DNA of 64,000 nt from JAFDWI01 sp963764215 (GCA_963764215.1 CAVXRS010000005.1:682001-746000), one strand, 5' to 3'; positions 39,230 to 49,884 are shown, counted from the first letter of the stretch. The notes: generated from the sequence alone by a model not told the origin. Program-made: numbers and translations.

Positions 39230-39710
39230 GTGGGATTCAAGGTCGGTGATCAGGTCGTCTATCCCCACCACGGGGCGGCGATCATCCGCAAGCGCGGAGA
39301 AGATCGTACGGGACGGCAAGAAGGTCGACTACCTGGTGCTGGAGATGGTGCACGGCGAGCTGACCCTGCGCGTGCCCGCCGACAAGGCCGAAGAAGTCGG
39401 CATGCGGCCCCCGATCTCGAAGTCCGACGTCGACGACCTGTTCGAGCTGATCGGCAAGCGCGACGTGCGTGAACCGGCAAACTGGAGCCGGCGCTTCAAG
39501 AACCACCAGGAGAAGATGAAGTCCGGCGACGTCTACCAGGTCGCCGAGGTGGTGCGGAATCTCGCGTTGCGTGAACAGGGCAAGGGACTGTCGACGGCCG
39601 AGAAGTCGATGCTCGACCGGGCGCGGGGAATCCTGGTGTCCGAGCTGTCCTTCGCGCTCAACGTCTCCGAGGAAAAAGCGCTCGAGAAGCTCAGCGCCGG
39701 CTTGACCTGA
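39230..39710 (+). CDS. carD: CarD-family RNA polymerase-binding regulator (one frameshift)
   Basis: CarD binds the RNA polymerase beta subunit and stabilises open complexes, notably at rRNA promoters. The N-terminal Tudor-like domain reads FKVGDQVVYPHHGAAIIRKR and continues VRDGKKVDYLVLEMVHGEL. The C-terminal helical DNA-binding domain includes WSRRFKNHQEKMKSGDVYQV. One extra G near 39293 splits the two. Restored length is about 160 residues, normal for mycobacterial-type CarD. GGAGG lies 5 bases before the GTG start at 39230. The gene is separated from ftsX by two hairpins and is probably its own transcript. Confidence 0.92.
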
Positions 39711-39768
39711 CTCCGGCCGGCCAGTCCGGGTCTGTGACCAGGCCCGGAGCGCCGGTGGGTTATCCGCT

Positions 39769-39954
39769 CTACTGCTGGGCGAGTTCGCGCTGGCGGTTGC
39801 GCGAGGCCTTGGAGAATTCCTCGGCGGTGCGCAGCGTGTCGGCCAGGCATTCTTCGAAGGCGGCGCGGCTGGTGCGCACCAGCTCTTCGAGCTGGGCGAG
39901 CTTCGCCTGCTGTTCGGCGAGTTCGGTTCCCAGCTCGTCATTCCGGGCAGACAC
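39769..39954 (-). CDS. Small coiled-coil protein
   Basis: About 61 residues of charged helix are visible (DELGTELAEQQAKLAQLEEL, then FEECLADTLRTAEEF). I do not recognise the family. The frame stays open back to ATG 39996, which would overlap the desaturase by 59 bases; GTG 39954 gives a 17-base overlap and is preferred. It lies directly downstream of the desaturase on the same strand and could be co-translated with it. Confidence 0.45.
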   Translation of the reverse strand: MSARNDELGTELAEQQAKLAQLEELVRTSRAAFEECLADTLRTAEEFSKASRNRQRELAQQ

Positions 39955-40952
39955 CGGGTTTGGCGTCGGCTCGGTGCTCGTCGGCGCTGGCTCCACGGCT
40001 CTTCACGGCGTCCGCGGCCTGGGAGACTCGATACTGCACCCGTGAGGTCGCTTCGTGGAATGCCGTGGTGGCTTTGTTCCAGTGGGCCCGGAACATGCCG
40101 ATGTCGAGCTGGCCGTCGCGCACCCGTGCCGCGGCTTTCACCCGCTCAGGGGGGACCCGCAGGTCGTGCACGATGTGGGCGTAGCTGAGCATCTTGAGCA
40201 CCGTGTAGCTGAAGTCGTATTCCCACCAGAAGAATCCCTGGCGGGCCGAGGCGGCGTAGTAGTGGTGGTTGTTGTGCCAGCCCTCGCCCAGGGTCCACAG
40301 TGCGAGGATGGCCGAGTTCCGGGAGGTGTCGGTGGTGGCGTAGCGGCGCCGACCGAAGACGTGGTTGAGCGAGTTGACCGTGAAGGTGCCGTGCCAGAGC
40401 AGCACGGTCGATCCGAAGAAGCCGATCAGCAGACCGGGCCATCCGGCGATCAGGTACGAGGCGATCCCGAGCATCCAGGGGCCGATCCAGTCGTGCTTGT
40501 TGAGCCACACCAGCTCGGGGTACTTGGAGAAGTCCTTGATGAGGTCGTAGTCGGTGTCCTTGTACTTGTCGCACAGGATCCAGCCCGACGTGGCTCCACC
40601 AGAAGCCCTTCTGGGGGGAGTGGATGTCGCGTTCGGTGTCGCTGAAGCGGTGGTGGAGCCGGTGGTGGCTGGCCCACCAAAGGGCACCCTTCTGGGCGGA
40701 CATGCTGCCGCCGAAGGCCAGGATGAACTGGAAGACCCGGTTGGTCTTGTAGCTGCGGTGTGCGAAGTACCGGTGGTAGCCCGCGGTGATGAAGAACATG
40801 CGCGTCACGTACAACACGACACAGAGGACCACGGCTTGCCAGGTCACTCCCGTGAAGATCGCGAGCAACGGGAGGAAGTGCAACGCGATGAAGGGAATCG
40901 AGGTGACCCAGTCGACCCGCTCATCGGGTGGTCGGGCGATACTTGTCGACAC
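39938..40952 (-). CDS. Acyl-CoA/acyl-lipid delta-9-type fatty acid desaturase (one frameshift)
   Basis: This membrane di-iron enzyme introduces a double bond into fatty acyl chains. The three histidine boxes are HRYFAH, HHRLHH and HNNHH, the last in GEGWHNNHHYYAASARQGF. At least four membrane segments are visible. The frame breaks near 40589, within SHVGWILCDKYKD. Restored length is about 338 residues. The GTG start at 40952 gives a typical N-terminus (STSIARPPDERVDW); an earlier ATG at 41026 is possible but adds unrelated residues. A TTGACA box with a dyad lies upstream at 41057-41075, suggesting regulated membrane fluidity. Confidence 0.92.
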
Positions 40953-41056
40953 GGCAACTCCGAGAAACGATCGTGAAAAGGACGGCGGAGAACACGATTC
41001 TAGTGCACCCGGTGGTGGCCCGTACATGCTCGGACCCCGGGATTCAGTGTGAACCC

Positions 41057-41075
41057 TGACACATATTACTGTCAA
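41057..41075 (-). promoter_or_regulatory. Dyad overlapping a TTGACA box upstream of the desaturase
   Basis: TGACA (41057-41061) and TGTCA (41070-41074) form an inverted repeat with an AT-rich centre. On the minus strand TTGACA (41075-41070) can serve as a -35 box, with CACACT 18 bases on. A repressor site is likely but unproven. Confidence 0.45.
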
Positions 41076-41141
41076 GGTCGGGGTGAAGCAACCGGGCGGC
41101 ACGAACCGGCCCGGCCCCGCACGCGTGCGACCCACAGTCGC

Positions 41142-41147
41142 TACGGT
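41142..41147 (+). promoter_or_regulatory. Leaderless-type -10 box TACGGT for the methyltransferase at 41156
   Basis: TACGGT is followed by 8 bases and ATG 41156. Confidence 0.5.
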
Positions 41148-41155
41148 TTCTCGGC

Positions 41156-41773
41156 ATGGGCTTCTACTCGGATCAGATCCTGCCACGGGTGATCGACGTG
41201 CTGCTGGGCGGCGCGAAGATGGGCAAACTGCGCGCGCGGGCGATGCAGGGGCTCGGCGGCGAGGTGCTCGAGATCGGCTTCGGATCGGGGACGAACGTCC
41301 CGTGGTATCCAGCAGAGGTGAAGCGGGTGGTCGCCGTCGACCCCAATCCCGTCGGCCGGAAGCTGGCCGCCAAACGCCTGGCCGCGTCGCCGGTTCCGGT
41401 CGACTTCGCCGACCTGGACGATTCCCGCATCGGCGTCGAGGACGCATCGGTGGACGCGGCGCTGTCCACGTTCACGCTCTGCACCGTGCCCGACGAAGTC
41501 GCCACGTTGGGTGAGATCGCCCGAATCCTGCGTCCCGGAGGCCGGCTGTACTTTCTCGAGCACGGCCTGTCGGACGACCCGCGGATCGCACACCGCCAGC
41601 ACCGGCTCGACGGCTTCCAGCAGCGCATCGCCGGAGGATGTCATCTGATCCGTGACCATGAAGCGGCTCTTGCGGATGCGGGATTCACCGATGTCGAGGT
41701 GGCGAAGTTCGCGATCGCGGGTCCGAAGAGCTCGAGCTTCATGTACGGCGGGTCGGCCCGCCGGCCCGGCTGA
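41156..41773 (+). CDS. Class I SAM-dependent methyltransferase
   Basis: The 205-residue protein has motif I EVLEIGFGSGTNVPWYP, motif II VVAVDPNPVGRKLAAKRL, and later ALSTFTLCTVPDEVATLGE and RILRPGGRLYFLEHGLSD. The pattern is close to UbiE-like and METTL7-like small-molecule or lipid methyltransferases. No membrane segment is obvious apart from a mildly hydrophobic N-terminus. The substrate is unknown. It is divergent from the desaturase and preceded by a leaderless-type promoter box. Confidence 0.85.
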   Translation: MGFYSDQILPRVIDVLLGGAKMGKLRARAMQGLGGEVLEIGFGSGTNVPWYPAEVKRVVAVDPNPVGRKLAAKRLAASPVPVDFADLDDSRIGVEDASVDAALSTFTLCTVPDEVATLGEIARILRPGGRLYFLEHGLSDDPRIAHRQHRLDGFQQRIAGGCHLIRDHEAALADAGFTDVEVAKFAIAGPKSSSFMYGGSARRPG

Positions 41774-41821
41774 TCGCGGCGGGCCGCCCGAACGCCTGGC
41801 CCGGGCCGCGCCGCAGCGACG

Positions 41822-42524
41822 TCAGGCAGCGGCGACCGGCTCGATCAACTCGGGCGAATCGTTCGTCGGCCGGTTGACCAGGGTGCGGACCTCGTCGAGC
41901 ACCAACAGGTCGTCGGGGGCCGGCGTGAGCAACTCGGCCCGCGCGTCGTCGTCGAGGGGTGACGGGATCGAGCCAGGTTGCCCAGGCATCGGGGGGAACG
42001 ATCACCGGCATGCGGTGGTGCACCGGTTCCATGGTGTGGTTCGCGTCGGTGGTCAGGATCGTGAACGTGGTCAGCGTTTGGTCCTCGGCATCGCGCCAGG
42101 TCTCCCACAGTCCGGCGAGCGCGACCGGCACGTGGTCGGCGCGGTGGACGTGGTACGGCGTCTTGGGGCCTTTGGCGCCGTCGGCCGGTTTGGCCCATTC
42201 GTAGAACCCGTCGACGGGCACCAGGCACCGGCGTTTGGCGAAGGCCGCCCGATAGGCGTTCGAGCTGGCGACCCGGTCGGTGCGGGCGTTGATCATCCGG
42301 TTGCCGATGGACGGGTCCTTCGCCCAGCGGGGCACGAGTCCCCAGCGCATCGCCCCGAGCCGGCGGGTCGCGCCATCGGCGGCGGTCGCCACGACGAGCG
42401 CCTCCTGGGTGGGGGCGAGGTTGTAGCGGGGGCGGACGGCGTCGGGGTCGACCATGGATTCGTCGACGTCGAACTGGGCGACCAGATCGGACACCGGCGA
42501 ATACTGGGAGAACCGCCCGCACAT
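41822..42524 (-). CDS. SRAP-domain abasic-site protein, YedK/HMCES type (one frameshift)
   Basis: SRAP proteins form a thiazolidine crosslink with abasic sites in single-stranded DNA through Cys2. The N-terminus is MCGRFSQYSPVSDLVAQF, with RPRYNLAPTQEALVV and the active-site HHRMPVIVPPDAW. One indel near 41958 moves the last 45 residues (starting PLDDDARAELLTPAPDD) into another frame. Restored length is about 234 residues, normal for the family. ATG 42524 has TAGCCT 7 bases upstream. Cys2 requires removal of the initiator Met, which fits the sequence. Confidence 0.94.
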
Positions 42525-42531
42525 GGTTCCG

Positions 42532-42537
42532 AGGCTA
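42532..42537 (-). promoter_or_regulatory. Leaderless-type -10 box TAGCCT for the SRAP gene
   Basis: TAGCCT on the minus strand is 7 bases before ATG 42524. Confidence 0.5.
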
Positions 42538-42565
42538 TCCCGCTGCGGATTTCCTGCCGATCGCC

Positions 42566-44262
42566 TCAGCGGGGCGTGAACTTCTCCCGCCGGACCGTCG
42601 TCCGCCTGCCCTTGATCGTGGTGCGTTTCATGGCGGCGATGACCTCGTCGACGGCATCGCTGGGCACCTCGACGAGTGAGAAGTTGTCGGTGATCTGAAT
42701 GGCGCCGATGTCCCGACCGGAAAGTCGGGTCTCCCCGGCGATCGCGCCGACCAGATCACCCGGTCGCACGCCACCGGAGCGGCCGGCTCCCACGTACAAC
42801 CGGGTCATGTCGGCGGCGCCGCGGCGCGGCCGCGGGCCGATCGCCGCGTTCGCGCCGCGCCCCGCGGTCCCGACGGCCGCTCTGGGAGCCCTTGCCGGCG
42901 AGGCGCACGGCGGGGATGTCCCGTTCGTCCTCGGAGGGGTCGCCACCGGCCTCGTGGGCGATCTTCAACGCCGCGAGCGCGATCTCCACCGCGTCGTGAT
43001 CCTCGGCGAGGGCTTCGACGATGGTCCTGAACCGGTCGAGGTCGTCACTGGCGAGCTCGTCGCGCACCGCTTCCAGGGTGCGTTCCATGCGGCGCGACCG
43101 CAGGTCCTGCACGGTGGGCACCTGGGCCACTTCCATCCGACGGCGCGTCGTGCGTTCGATGTTCTTGAGGCTTCGATGCTCGCGGGGGTCGACAAGGGTG
43201 ATGGCCACCCCTTCGCGGCCGGCCCGACCGACCCGGCCGATGCGGTGCACGTAGGACGCCGGGGCGGAGGGCACGTCGTAGTTGACGACGTGGGTGAGCA
43301 CGTCGATGTCCAGGCCGCGGGCGGCGACGTCGGTGGCAACCAGCAGGTCGGCGGCGCCGCTGCGCACCCGCTGCATGACCCGGTCACGTTGTGCCTGGTC
43401 CATGCCGCCGTGCAGTGCCTCGGCCTGGTAGCCGTGGCTGTTCAGCTTCTCGGCGAGTTCCTCGACGTCGAGCCGGGTGCGACAGAACACGAGCGTCGCG
43501 TTCGGCGATTCGATGTCCAGGATGCGCCCCAGGGCCGCGGTCTTGTCGGAGCGCCGCACGACGTAGGCGGTTTCGCGCACCTTGGCGTCTTCGCCCTCGG
43601 GGGTGGGAGCGGCGTCGATCCTGATGCGGACCGGTTCGTGCAGGTAGTTGCGGGCGATCGAATCGATCCGCGGTGGCATCGTGGCCGAGAACAGCACCGT
43701 CTGGCGTTCGGCCGGCGTGACATCGAGGATCGACTCGATGTCGTCGGCGAAGCCCATGTCGAGCATCTCGTCGGCTTCGTCGAGGATCGCGACCCGCAGG
43801 TTGCCCAGTTGCAGGCTGCCGCGGTGCAGGTGATCCAGCGCCCGTCCGGGAGTGGCGACGACGACGTCGACCTGACGACGCAGCGCCTTGAGCTGGCGTC
43901 CCATCGGCTGGCCCCCGTAGAGCGGCAGCACACCGACGTCGAGGTCTCGTCCATAGCGATGGACTGCTTCGGACACCTGCATCGCGAGCTCACGGGTCGG
44001 CACGAGCACCAGCACGCTCGGGCCGCGACCGGGTGCCCGGTCCCGGTGGATCGCCAGTCGTTCGATCGCAGGGAGGGCGAACGCGGCGGTCTTGCCCGTA
44101 CCGGTGGCCGCCTGGCCGATCAGATCGGAACCGGCCAGCAACGCGCGGGATGGTCGCCTGTTGGATCGGCGTCGGTTCCTCGTAGCCGAGGCGGGTGAGG
44201 ACCTCGAGCAGCTCGGCACGGAGCCCGAGCGCCGCAAACGATTCGGGCGACGCGTTCGTCAT
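42566..44262 (-). CDS. DEAD-box RNA helicase with DbpA-type RNA-binding domain (two frameshifts)
   Basis: The enzyme unwinds RNA, probably in ribosome assembly or mRNA decay. The Q motif lies in RLGYEEPTPIQQATIP, Walker A in GQAATGTGKTAAFALP, the DEAD box in VAILDEADEMLDMGF, SAT in VLFSATMPPRI and motif VI in YVHRIGRVGRAG. The C-terminal domain (RLYVGAGRSGGVRPGDLVGA, then SLVEVPSDAV) matches the DbpA RNA-binding fold of DeaD/CsdA proteins. Breaks lie near 44150, in the N-terminus, and between about 42800 and 42900. ATG 44262 has GGAAGGA 7 bases upstream. Restored length is about 565 residues. Confidence 0.93.
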
Positions 44263-44366
44263 GGCGCGATCCTTCCGTGCGGAGGGCGATTCCCCAAATC
44301 CGAGCGGTTCTGCCGCCTCGGGCGACCTTTCCCTCCGCATGCCGCCGGTGGAGGCGGTGGGGTTGG

Positions 44367-44750
44367 TGGTGGAGCTGCAGGGAATCGAACCCTCGTCCGT
44401 CAGGCGGTTGGCGCCCGTGCTACGACCATTCCCGAGTCTGAGCCTTTACGGCCGGCTCACCGCCGGGTCGGTTGGCTTGCGCCTTCCGCCCCGTACTTTC
44501 CGGGGAGTCAGTGGTCTTTCCCACCGTCAGCGGTCTTTGCCGCCGTCAACCTGCACTTCTGTTGCCGGGCTGTGCTGGTCAGGCCCCGCGTGCCATTGCT
44601 GGTCGCGATGACTCTCGATTCACCTGAAGAAGATCAGGCGGCGAGAGCGAAGTCGCCCTTGGCGCTTCTTTGGGTGCCCCGTTTCGAGAGTCTGAGCAAC
44701 TCCGGTCGCACGTACGACTTCCGATCCCAACGTCGAAACCGATCAGCCCC
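44367..44750 (-). ncRNA. ssrA: Transfer-messenger RNA (tmRNA)
   Basis: The 5-prime end GGGGCTGATCGGTTTCGACG and the 3-prime end, with a T-arm GGTTCGATTCC and CAGCTCCACCA, are classic tmRNA ends. GGGGCTG pairs with CAGCTCC to form the acceptor stem, with one G-U pair, and CCA is encoded. The tag reading frame ends GDFALAA followed by TGA. Extending back to a GGC resume codon gives GTQRSAKGDFALAA; the exact resume codon is inferred. Length is 384 nt. It rescues stalled ribosomes together with SmpB, encoded 5 kb upstream on the same strand. The 5-prime end lies 14 bases after the stop codon of the preceding PLP enzyme gene. Confidence 0.97.
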
Positions 44751-44761
44751 GTGTGCCATCC

Positions 44762-44767
44762 ACGCTA
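44762..44767 (-). promoter_or_regulatory. Candidate tmRNA -10 box TAGCGT overlapping a stop codon
   Basis: TAGCGT begins with the TAG stop codon of the upstream PLP gene. Eleven bases separate it from the mature tmRNA 5-prime end, leaving about four bases for RNase P to remove. Confidence 0.45.
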
Positions 44768-46820
44768 CCGGACCACCGGCGTGGTGGCGACCGATTTTCT
44801 GCTCCGGGCGGTGATCAGCGTGGCGAGCGCGTCCAACGCGTCGCGGGCTTCGGCGACTTCGGCGGCCAGGCGGTCCCGCCACGTGGCACCGCGGGTGTGG
44901 TCGAACACCACCCGTGACACCTCCGCCGCGCCGATGGCGATGCGCAGGCCGGCGACCCCCGCTCTGAGGGTCACGGGTTGGCCGAGAAGGTACGAGCGGC
45001 CGGCCGGAGTCGCGGCGGTGGCGGATTGGCCGCCATGGTCGGAGGACTCGCTGGCCAGGTCCTTGTGGAACGCCCTGACTTCGTCGATGGTCGCCGCCGT
45101 GCCGTCGGGATGTTCGATGGTGAAGGTGAAGATGGTGGGGAGCTCGTCGAAGTCGTGGTGACCCGGGTTGGAGGGCTCCACGTAGGGGCTCTCCACGAGT
45201 CGCACGTACGGTGCGTTGTCGATCGCCTCGGTGATGCCGTGGCCGAGGCGGCGCACGACCTCGTCGCGGATGACCGGCGAGACGTTGTGGAAGGCCCGCA
45301 TCTCGGCCAGCGCCGCGGACCAACGCAGGAGCAGTCCGAGGTTGACCTCGGAACGAGCGGCCGCGGCGAGACCGACGAGCCGGTCGGGAACCTCGGCGCG
45401 GGCCACGTAGTCGCCCAGCCCGTGGGGAACTTCGCGGTCGCCGGCGAGCCGGTCTGCGAGGTGCCGGGGGATCAGCACGGCGCCCGAGAACGGCGGCCCG
45501 CCGAAGAACTTGGATCCGGTGACGATGAGCATGCGGCCGGCAGTCAGGTGGGTGGCGGCGGTCGTCTGGTCGATGCGCATCTGCGCGGCGTCGACCACGA
45601 CGTCGATACGGTCGCCGTGGGTGGCTTCCCACTCGGCCACGACGTCGGCGGGTGGGGTGCGGATGCCGGTCTTGGAACCTTCCACGACATGCAACAGGAC
45701 CCTGGCGTCGGTGGCTTCGATGGCCGCGTCGACCGCTCGGGTGATGGCCGCGGTGGGCACCGGGTTGCCTGCGGCATCGCGGATTGCGATGGGGGCCACG
45801 TCGACGAGTTCGGAAGCGAATCCGCCGATCGGCTCACCGGGGGTCACCGCAGCGCCGCTGGGGGTGGTGTCCGAGAAGTGTCGCCCCGCTGCGGCCCGGG
45901 GGGTACCACGTCCGAGTTCGGCGGGACCCATCAGGATCGAGGTCACCGGACCTCCGCCTGCCAGAGCGACGGCGAGCGCCACGAGTTCGGCATCGGTTCC
46001 CGACGGGGTGAGCACCACCTCGACGTCGGTGTCGCGCACGTTCAGCGCGCTCAGCAGCAACGCGCGGGTCGAATCGGCTTCGGAGCGGGCCGTCTCGTCG
46101 AGTTCGTCGCCAAGTGCGGCCCTGGCCAGGTCGAGCCGGGTGACATCGGCGGTGTCGAACGCGCGGAACGTCGGCGCGGACGCGGTGCACGAGCTGAACG
46201 ATGCCCGCCACGGGTTCGGACGGACGGGCATGCCGTAGGAGTTGTGTCCGGTCGTCCAGTCGACCTGCTGGCGGTGGTCGCCGCCGCGGGTGAGCAGCAC
46301 TTCGGTGGGACAGGCCAGCTGCATGGCCCGTGCCGCGGCCTGCACCAGGTCGGGGGTGCAGTCGGTCAGCCGATCACGCCGGGTGAGGTGAGCGGCGATG
46401 AGTTCGGCCGACCGTTGCGGGTGCGTCACGAGCATGTCGATGTCGAGACCCTGGGCGAGGAGTCCCGGAACCAGCGAGCCCACGTCGTCGACTTCGTTCC
46501 GCAGAACCGTTCGGGCGTAGACCACCGCGGTGGCGTGGGCCAGAATTCGTTCGGGCCATCCGTCGTCGGCCAGGGCGCGGCAGCTCGATCGACTCGCGCA
46601 ACGCGGTGGCTGCGGATGCCGTGTGCGACGCGACCGGCACACTCAGGGTCACCCGTTGGGTGTCCATGACGATCGGCAGGGAGGCGTCGGTCGCGACGCC
46701 GATGGCCAGGTCGCCGAGGTGGGCGCCGATCGAGGGCAACCCGCACGCTTCGATCAGCGCCACCGGGTTGGCCGTACCCGGAACCTCGAGGCCGTCGGGG
46801 GCCAGGGAACCATCGGTCAT
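44765..46820 (-). CDS. Fold-type I PLP enzyme with unusual N-terminal region (one frameshift)
   Basis: The restored product is about 685 residues. The C-terminal 500 residues form an aminotransferase class V-like domain. LTPSGTDAELVALAVAL is the cofactor-phosphate region, DVVVDAAQMRID carries the Asp that binds the pyridine nitrogen, and IVTGSKFFGGPPFSGAV supplies the Schiff-base Lys. The first 150 or so residues (around AHTASAATALRESIELPR and DIDMLVTHPQRSAELIAAHL) match nothing I recognise and contain no membrane helix. One extra base near 46574 splits the N-terminus. The start overlaps the stop of the S1P-lyase-like gene as ATGA, implying coupled synthesis of two PLP enzymes. Substrate is unknown. 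Confidence 0.72.
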
Positions 46821-48140
46821 GGGCGGGGACCGGTCCTGGGCGGGTCGTAGATCGCTTCGATGTGGTCGAGCAGCGCCCCGGTGGTGTCACCACCGACGGC
46901 GATGCGGGAGGTGACGCCGTAGATGAGCGTCCGTCGGTCGTCCGTGGTCGGCGCCAGCGGGGCGTGGCCGTGGGCGTCGGCGAGATCGTCGAGGAACTCG
47001 TCGACGACGCGCGCATGGCCGGGGGTGACGATCAGGTGGATGCAATCGGGGTCGGACTGCCGGTCGATCCGCCAACCGGCGTCTTCGAGGTCGGTCGGCG
47101 ATGGCGAACACGTCGAGGCTGTGCGAACCGAATGCGAAGGTGGTCATCGGCGGGTCCCCGATCACGTGCAGACCCGCGAGCCGCTCGATGCCCGCGCGCA
47201 ACCGGTCGGTCGTGTCCCGGAGTTCGGTGAAGATGCGCTGGTAACCCTCGAAGCCGAGGTGGTGCAGGGCGGCCCACGCGCCGGCGATGGCACCTCCCGG
47301 CCGGGTGCCGAGCAGCGTCGGTGAGGCGAGTGCACCGCCGGGCCAGTCGGGGTAGGCGGTGAACTGGTGCCGTCGCAGGGCGCGGTCGCGGTAGAGGACC
47401 GTGGAGGTGCCCTTGGGTCCGAATCCGTACTTGTGGAGGTCGGCGGACATCGAGGTGACGCCGGGGACCGACAGGTCGAAGTCGGGGATCTCCGCGCCGA
47501 GGGATGCGAGCACCGGCAACGCGATGGCCCCGAGGCACGCGTCGACGTGCAGACCGATGCCCCGATCGGCCGCGAGCTCGCCGAGTTCGCGGATGGGGTC
47601 GACCAGACCGTAGGGGAATGCCGGCGCCGAGGCGCCCAGCAGAATCGTGTGGGCGTCGATCGCGTCCCGGATTGCGTCGGGATCGGCGACGAGATCGGCT
47701 CCGACGGGTACGACCACGGGCCGCACCCCGAGGAGCTGGCCTGCCTTGACGAACGCGGGATGGGCGGTGGAGGGCACGACCATGGCGGGGTGGTCGACGT
47801 CGGCGGCGTCGCGGTGCGCCTTGACGGCCAGGATGATCGACTCGGTCCCTCCGGAGGTCATCGTTCCACCGGCGGTCCGCGGGTCGCCTCGGAGCAGGTC
47901 GACGAGCGCGTGGACGACGTCCCGCTCCATCGTGGCCACGCTCGGGAAGGCGGTCGGGCTCAAGGCGTTGACTTCCGCGAAGCGACGGTGGGCGTCGTCG
48001 AGCACCGCTTCGTGGGCGGGGCCGGCCGAGTACACCAGGCTCCAGGTTCGTCGCCCCCGCCAGTCGGCGTCGTCTGATTTGCGGGATTCCAGCTCGTCGG
48101 CGATCTCATCGGGTGACATCGCCGTTTGCGGGAAGGTCAT
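46817..48140 (-). CDS. PLP-dependent decarboxylase/lyase, sphingosine-1-phosphate lyase-like (one frameshift)
   Basis: The restored product is about 440 residues. TMTSGGTESIILAVKAHRD is the cofactor-binding loop, STAHPAFVKAGQLLGV follows, and VDACLGAIALPVL carries the conserved Asp. SADLHKYGFGPKGTSTVLY carries the PLP-binding Lys after His, a signature of sphingosine-1-phosphate lyases and group II decarboxylases. The frame breaks near 47098, after HSLDVFAIA. No N-terminal membrane anchor is present, unlike eukaryotic S1P lyases. The gene is coupled to the downstream PLP enzyme by an ATGA overlap. Cleavage of a phospho-amino-alcohol or decarboxylation of an amino acid are both possible. Confidence 0.8.
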
Positions 48141-48286
48141 GAAGGGCCGAGCGCCTGGTTCCGGTGACTGAGCTTCGAGCAGCCTACCGAAGGGTGCGCT
48201 CCAGGTGGGAGTTCGGCCCCTGCGTGCCGCGCCCGCCGCCGGGTCGCCCCGGTGGCGAGGTCGCTGCGTGGTGGGGGTCCGATCGG

Positions 48287-49884
48287 TCAGCTCAGGCGGC
48301 GTCGCAACTCGGGTTTGTCGATCTTGGAGGCGGAATTGGTCGGCAACACATCGAACACGAAGATCCGACGCGGTTTCTTGAACGATGCAAGCCGGGTCGT
48401 GACGTGGGCGGCCAGCTCGTCGGCCAGGGCCCGGGGTGCTTCGTAGCTGCCGCCGCCGACCGGTGACGCCGGCGCCGTCCACCGGTCGGGACGCAGGCCT
48501 TGTCCGCGAGGACCACACACGCCGTGACCGCTTCGCCCCAGTGGTCGTCCGCCAATCCGATCACCGCCACCTGTGCGATGTCGGGGTGGGAAGCGAGGGC
48601 CTCTTCGACCTCACGGGATGCGACGTTCTCGCCGCCGGTCACGATGATGTCCTTCGCCCGGTCCACGACATGCAGCAACCCGTCGTCGTCCAGGATGCCG
48701 ATGTCCCCCGTGTGCAGCCAGCCGTTCCGGATGGTCGCCGCGGTCGCGGCCGGGTCGTCGAGGTACCCGCCACAGATCTGTGTCGGCCGCGACGGTGATC
48801 TCACCGCGGTTTCCCGGCGGCACCTCTTTGCCGTGGTCGTCGACGATGCGCAGCCGCACGCCCGGCCCCGCATACCCCGCGGCGTCGAGGAACCGCGTCT
48901 CGACCGGCGAGGCCGCGGCGGTGCTCGTCGGGACCGAGGAACACCGCGTTGCCCGACAGTTCGGTCATGCCGTATCCCTGGGCGAAGTCGCAGCCGAGCA
49001 CCCGGTGGGCTTCGCGCAGCAGCGTCCGGGGCATGGGCGCAGCCCCGTAGGCGATCGTCCGCAACGTGGCCGGAGGGGGTGGCGCGCCGGGTTCGGCCAG
49101 CGCGTCGAGGAGCATGCGCAGCATCGTCGCGGTGAGTGACACGGCGGTGACCCCGGTGGTCGGTGATCGCGTCGAGCAACCGGGGTGCATCGAAACGCTC
49201 GAGGAGCACGACCGGTCGACGTCGGGCATGGGCGTGGACCACGTTGTAGGCGGCGATGTGGAAGAGGGGGAACGGAAACAGGTACACCTCGTCGTCGGCC
49301 AGCGGCCGGGCCGCCGCCGTGGTCGTCACCGCGGCGGCCAGCGACGCATGGGTCACCACGACGCCTTTGGGCCGACCCGTGGATCCGGAGGTGAAGATCA
49401 CCCAGGCGCAGTCGTGGGCGTCTGGCACCGGCAGCGACCGGGGCGGCGTCGACGGCGCCCGGCCTGCCAGGTCGTCGAGCGCCAGGTGCGGCCCGGTGTG
49501 GCCGGCGATCGGGTCGCCCAGCAGCAGGGCCACCTCGGCACGGTCGAGTTGTGCGACCTTGGCGACGTCGGCGAGGCGCACGTTGAGGGGTACGAGCGTG
49601 CGGCCCGCCGTCGGCGCGGCGTATGCCAACGCGACGTAGGCGACCGAGTTGGTCGCATGGACCGCGACCCGTGCCCCGGGTGGGGTCAGGGCATCGAGTG
49701 CCGCGACCTGGGCGTCGACGAGGTCCGCGAACATGCGGGCCGACCAGATCGTGTCGTCGGTGATCAGCGCCGGGTCGTCAGGGGACTGGGCACGCCAGCG
49801 CGCCGGGACCTCTCCCAGGTGCGCGAAGTGCACCGGCGGGGGTTCGGAGGAGCTTCCCGGCGTTCCGGTGCGGGGGTCGCTCAC
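48287..49884 (-). CDS. AMP-dependent acyl-CoA synthetase/ligase (several frameshifts)
   Basis: The enzyme activates a carboxylic acid as acyl-AMP and acyl-CoA. Motifs in order are WVIFTSGSTGRPKGVVVTHA, FPLFHIAAYNVVHAH, GYGMTELSGNAVFLGP, WLHTGDIGILDDDG, VVDRAKDIIVTGGENVASRE and the catalytic Lys region PTNSASKIDKPELRRRL. Breaks near 49164, 48918, 48790 and 48485 divide it. Restored length is about 530 residues, normal for this superfamily. The GTG start at 49884 overlaps the smpB stop as GTGA. Whether it acts with the two downstream PLP enzymes is unknown. Confidence 0.85.
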
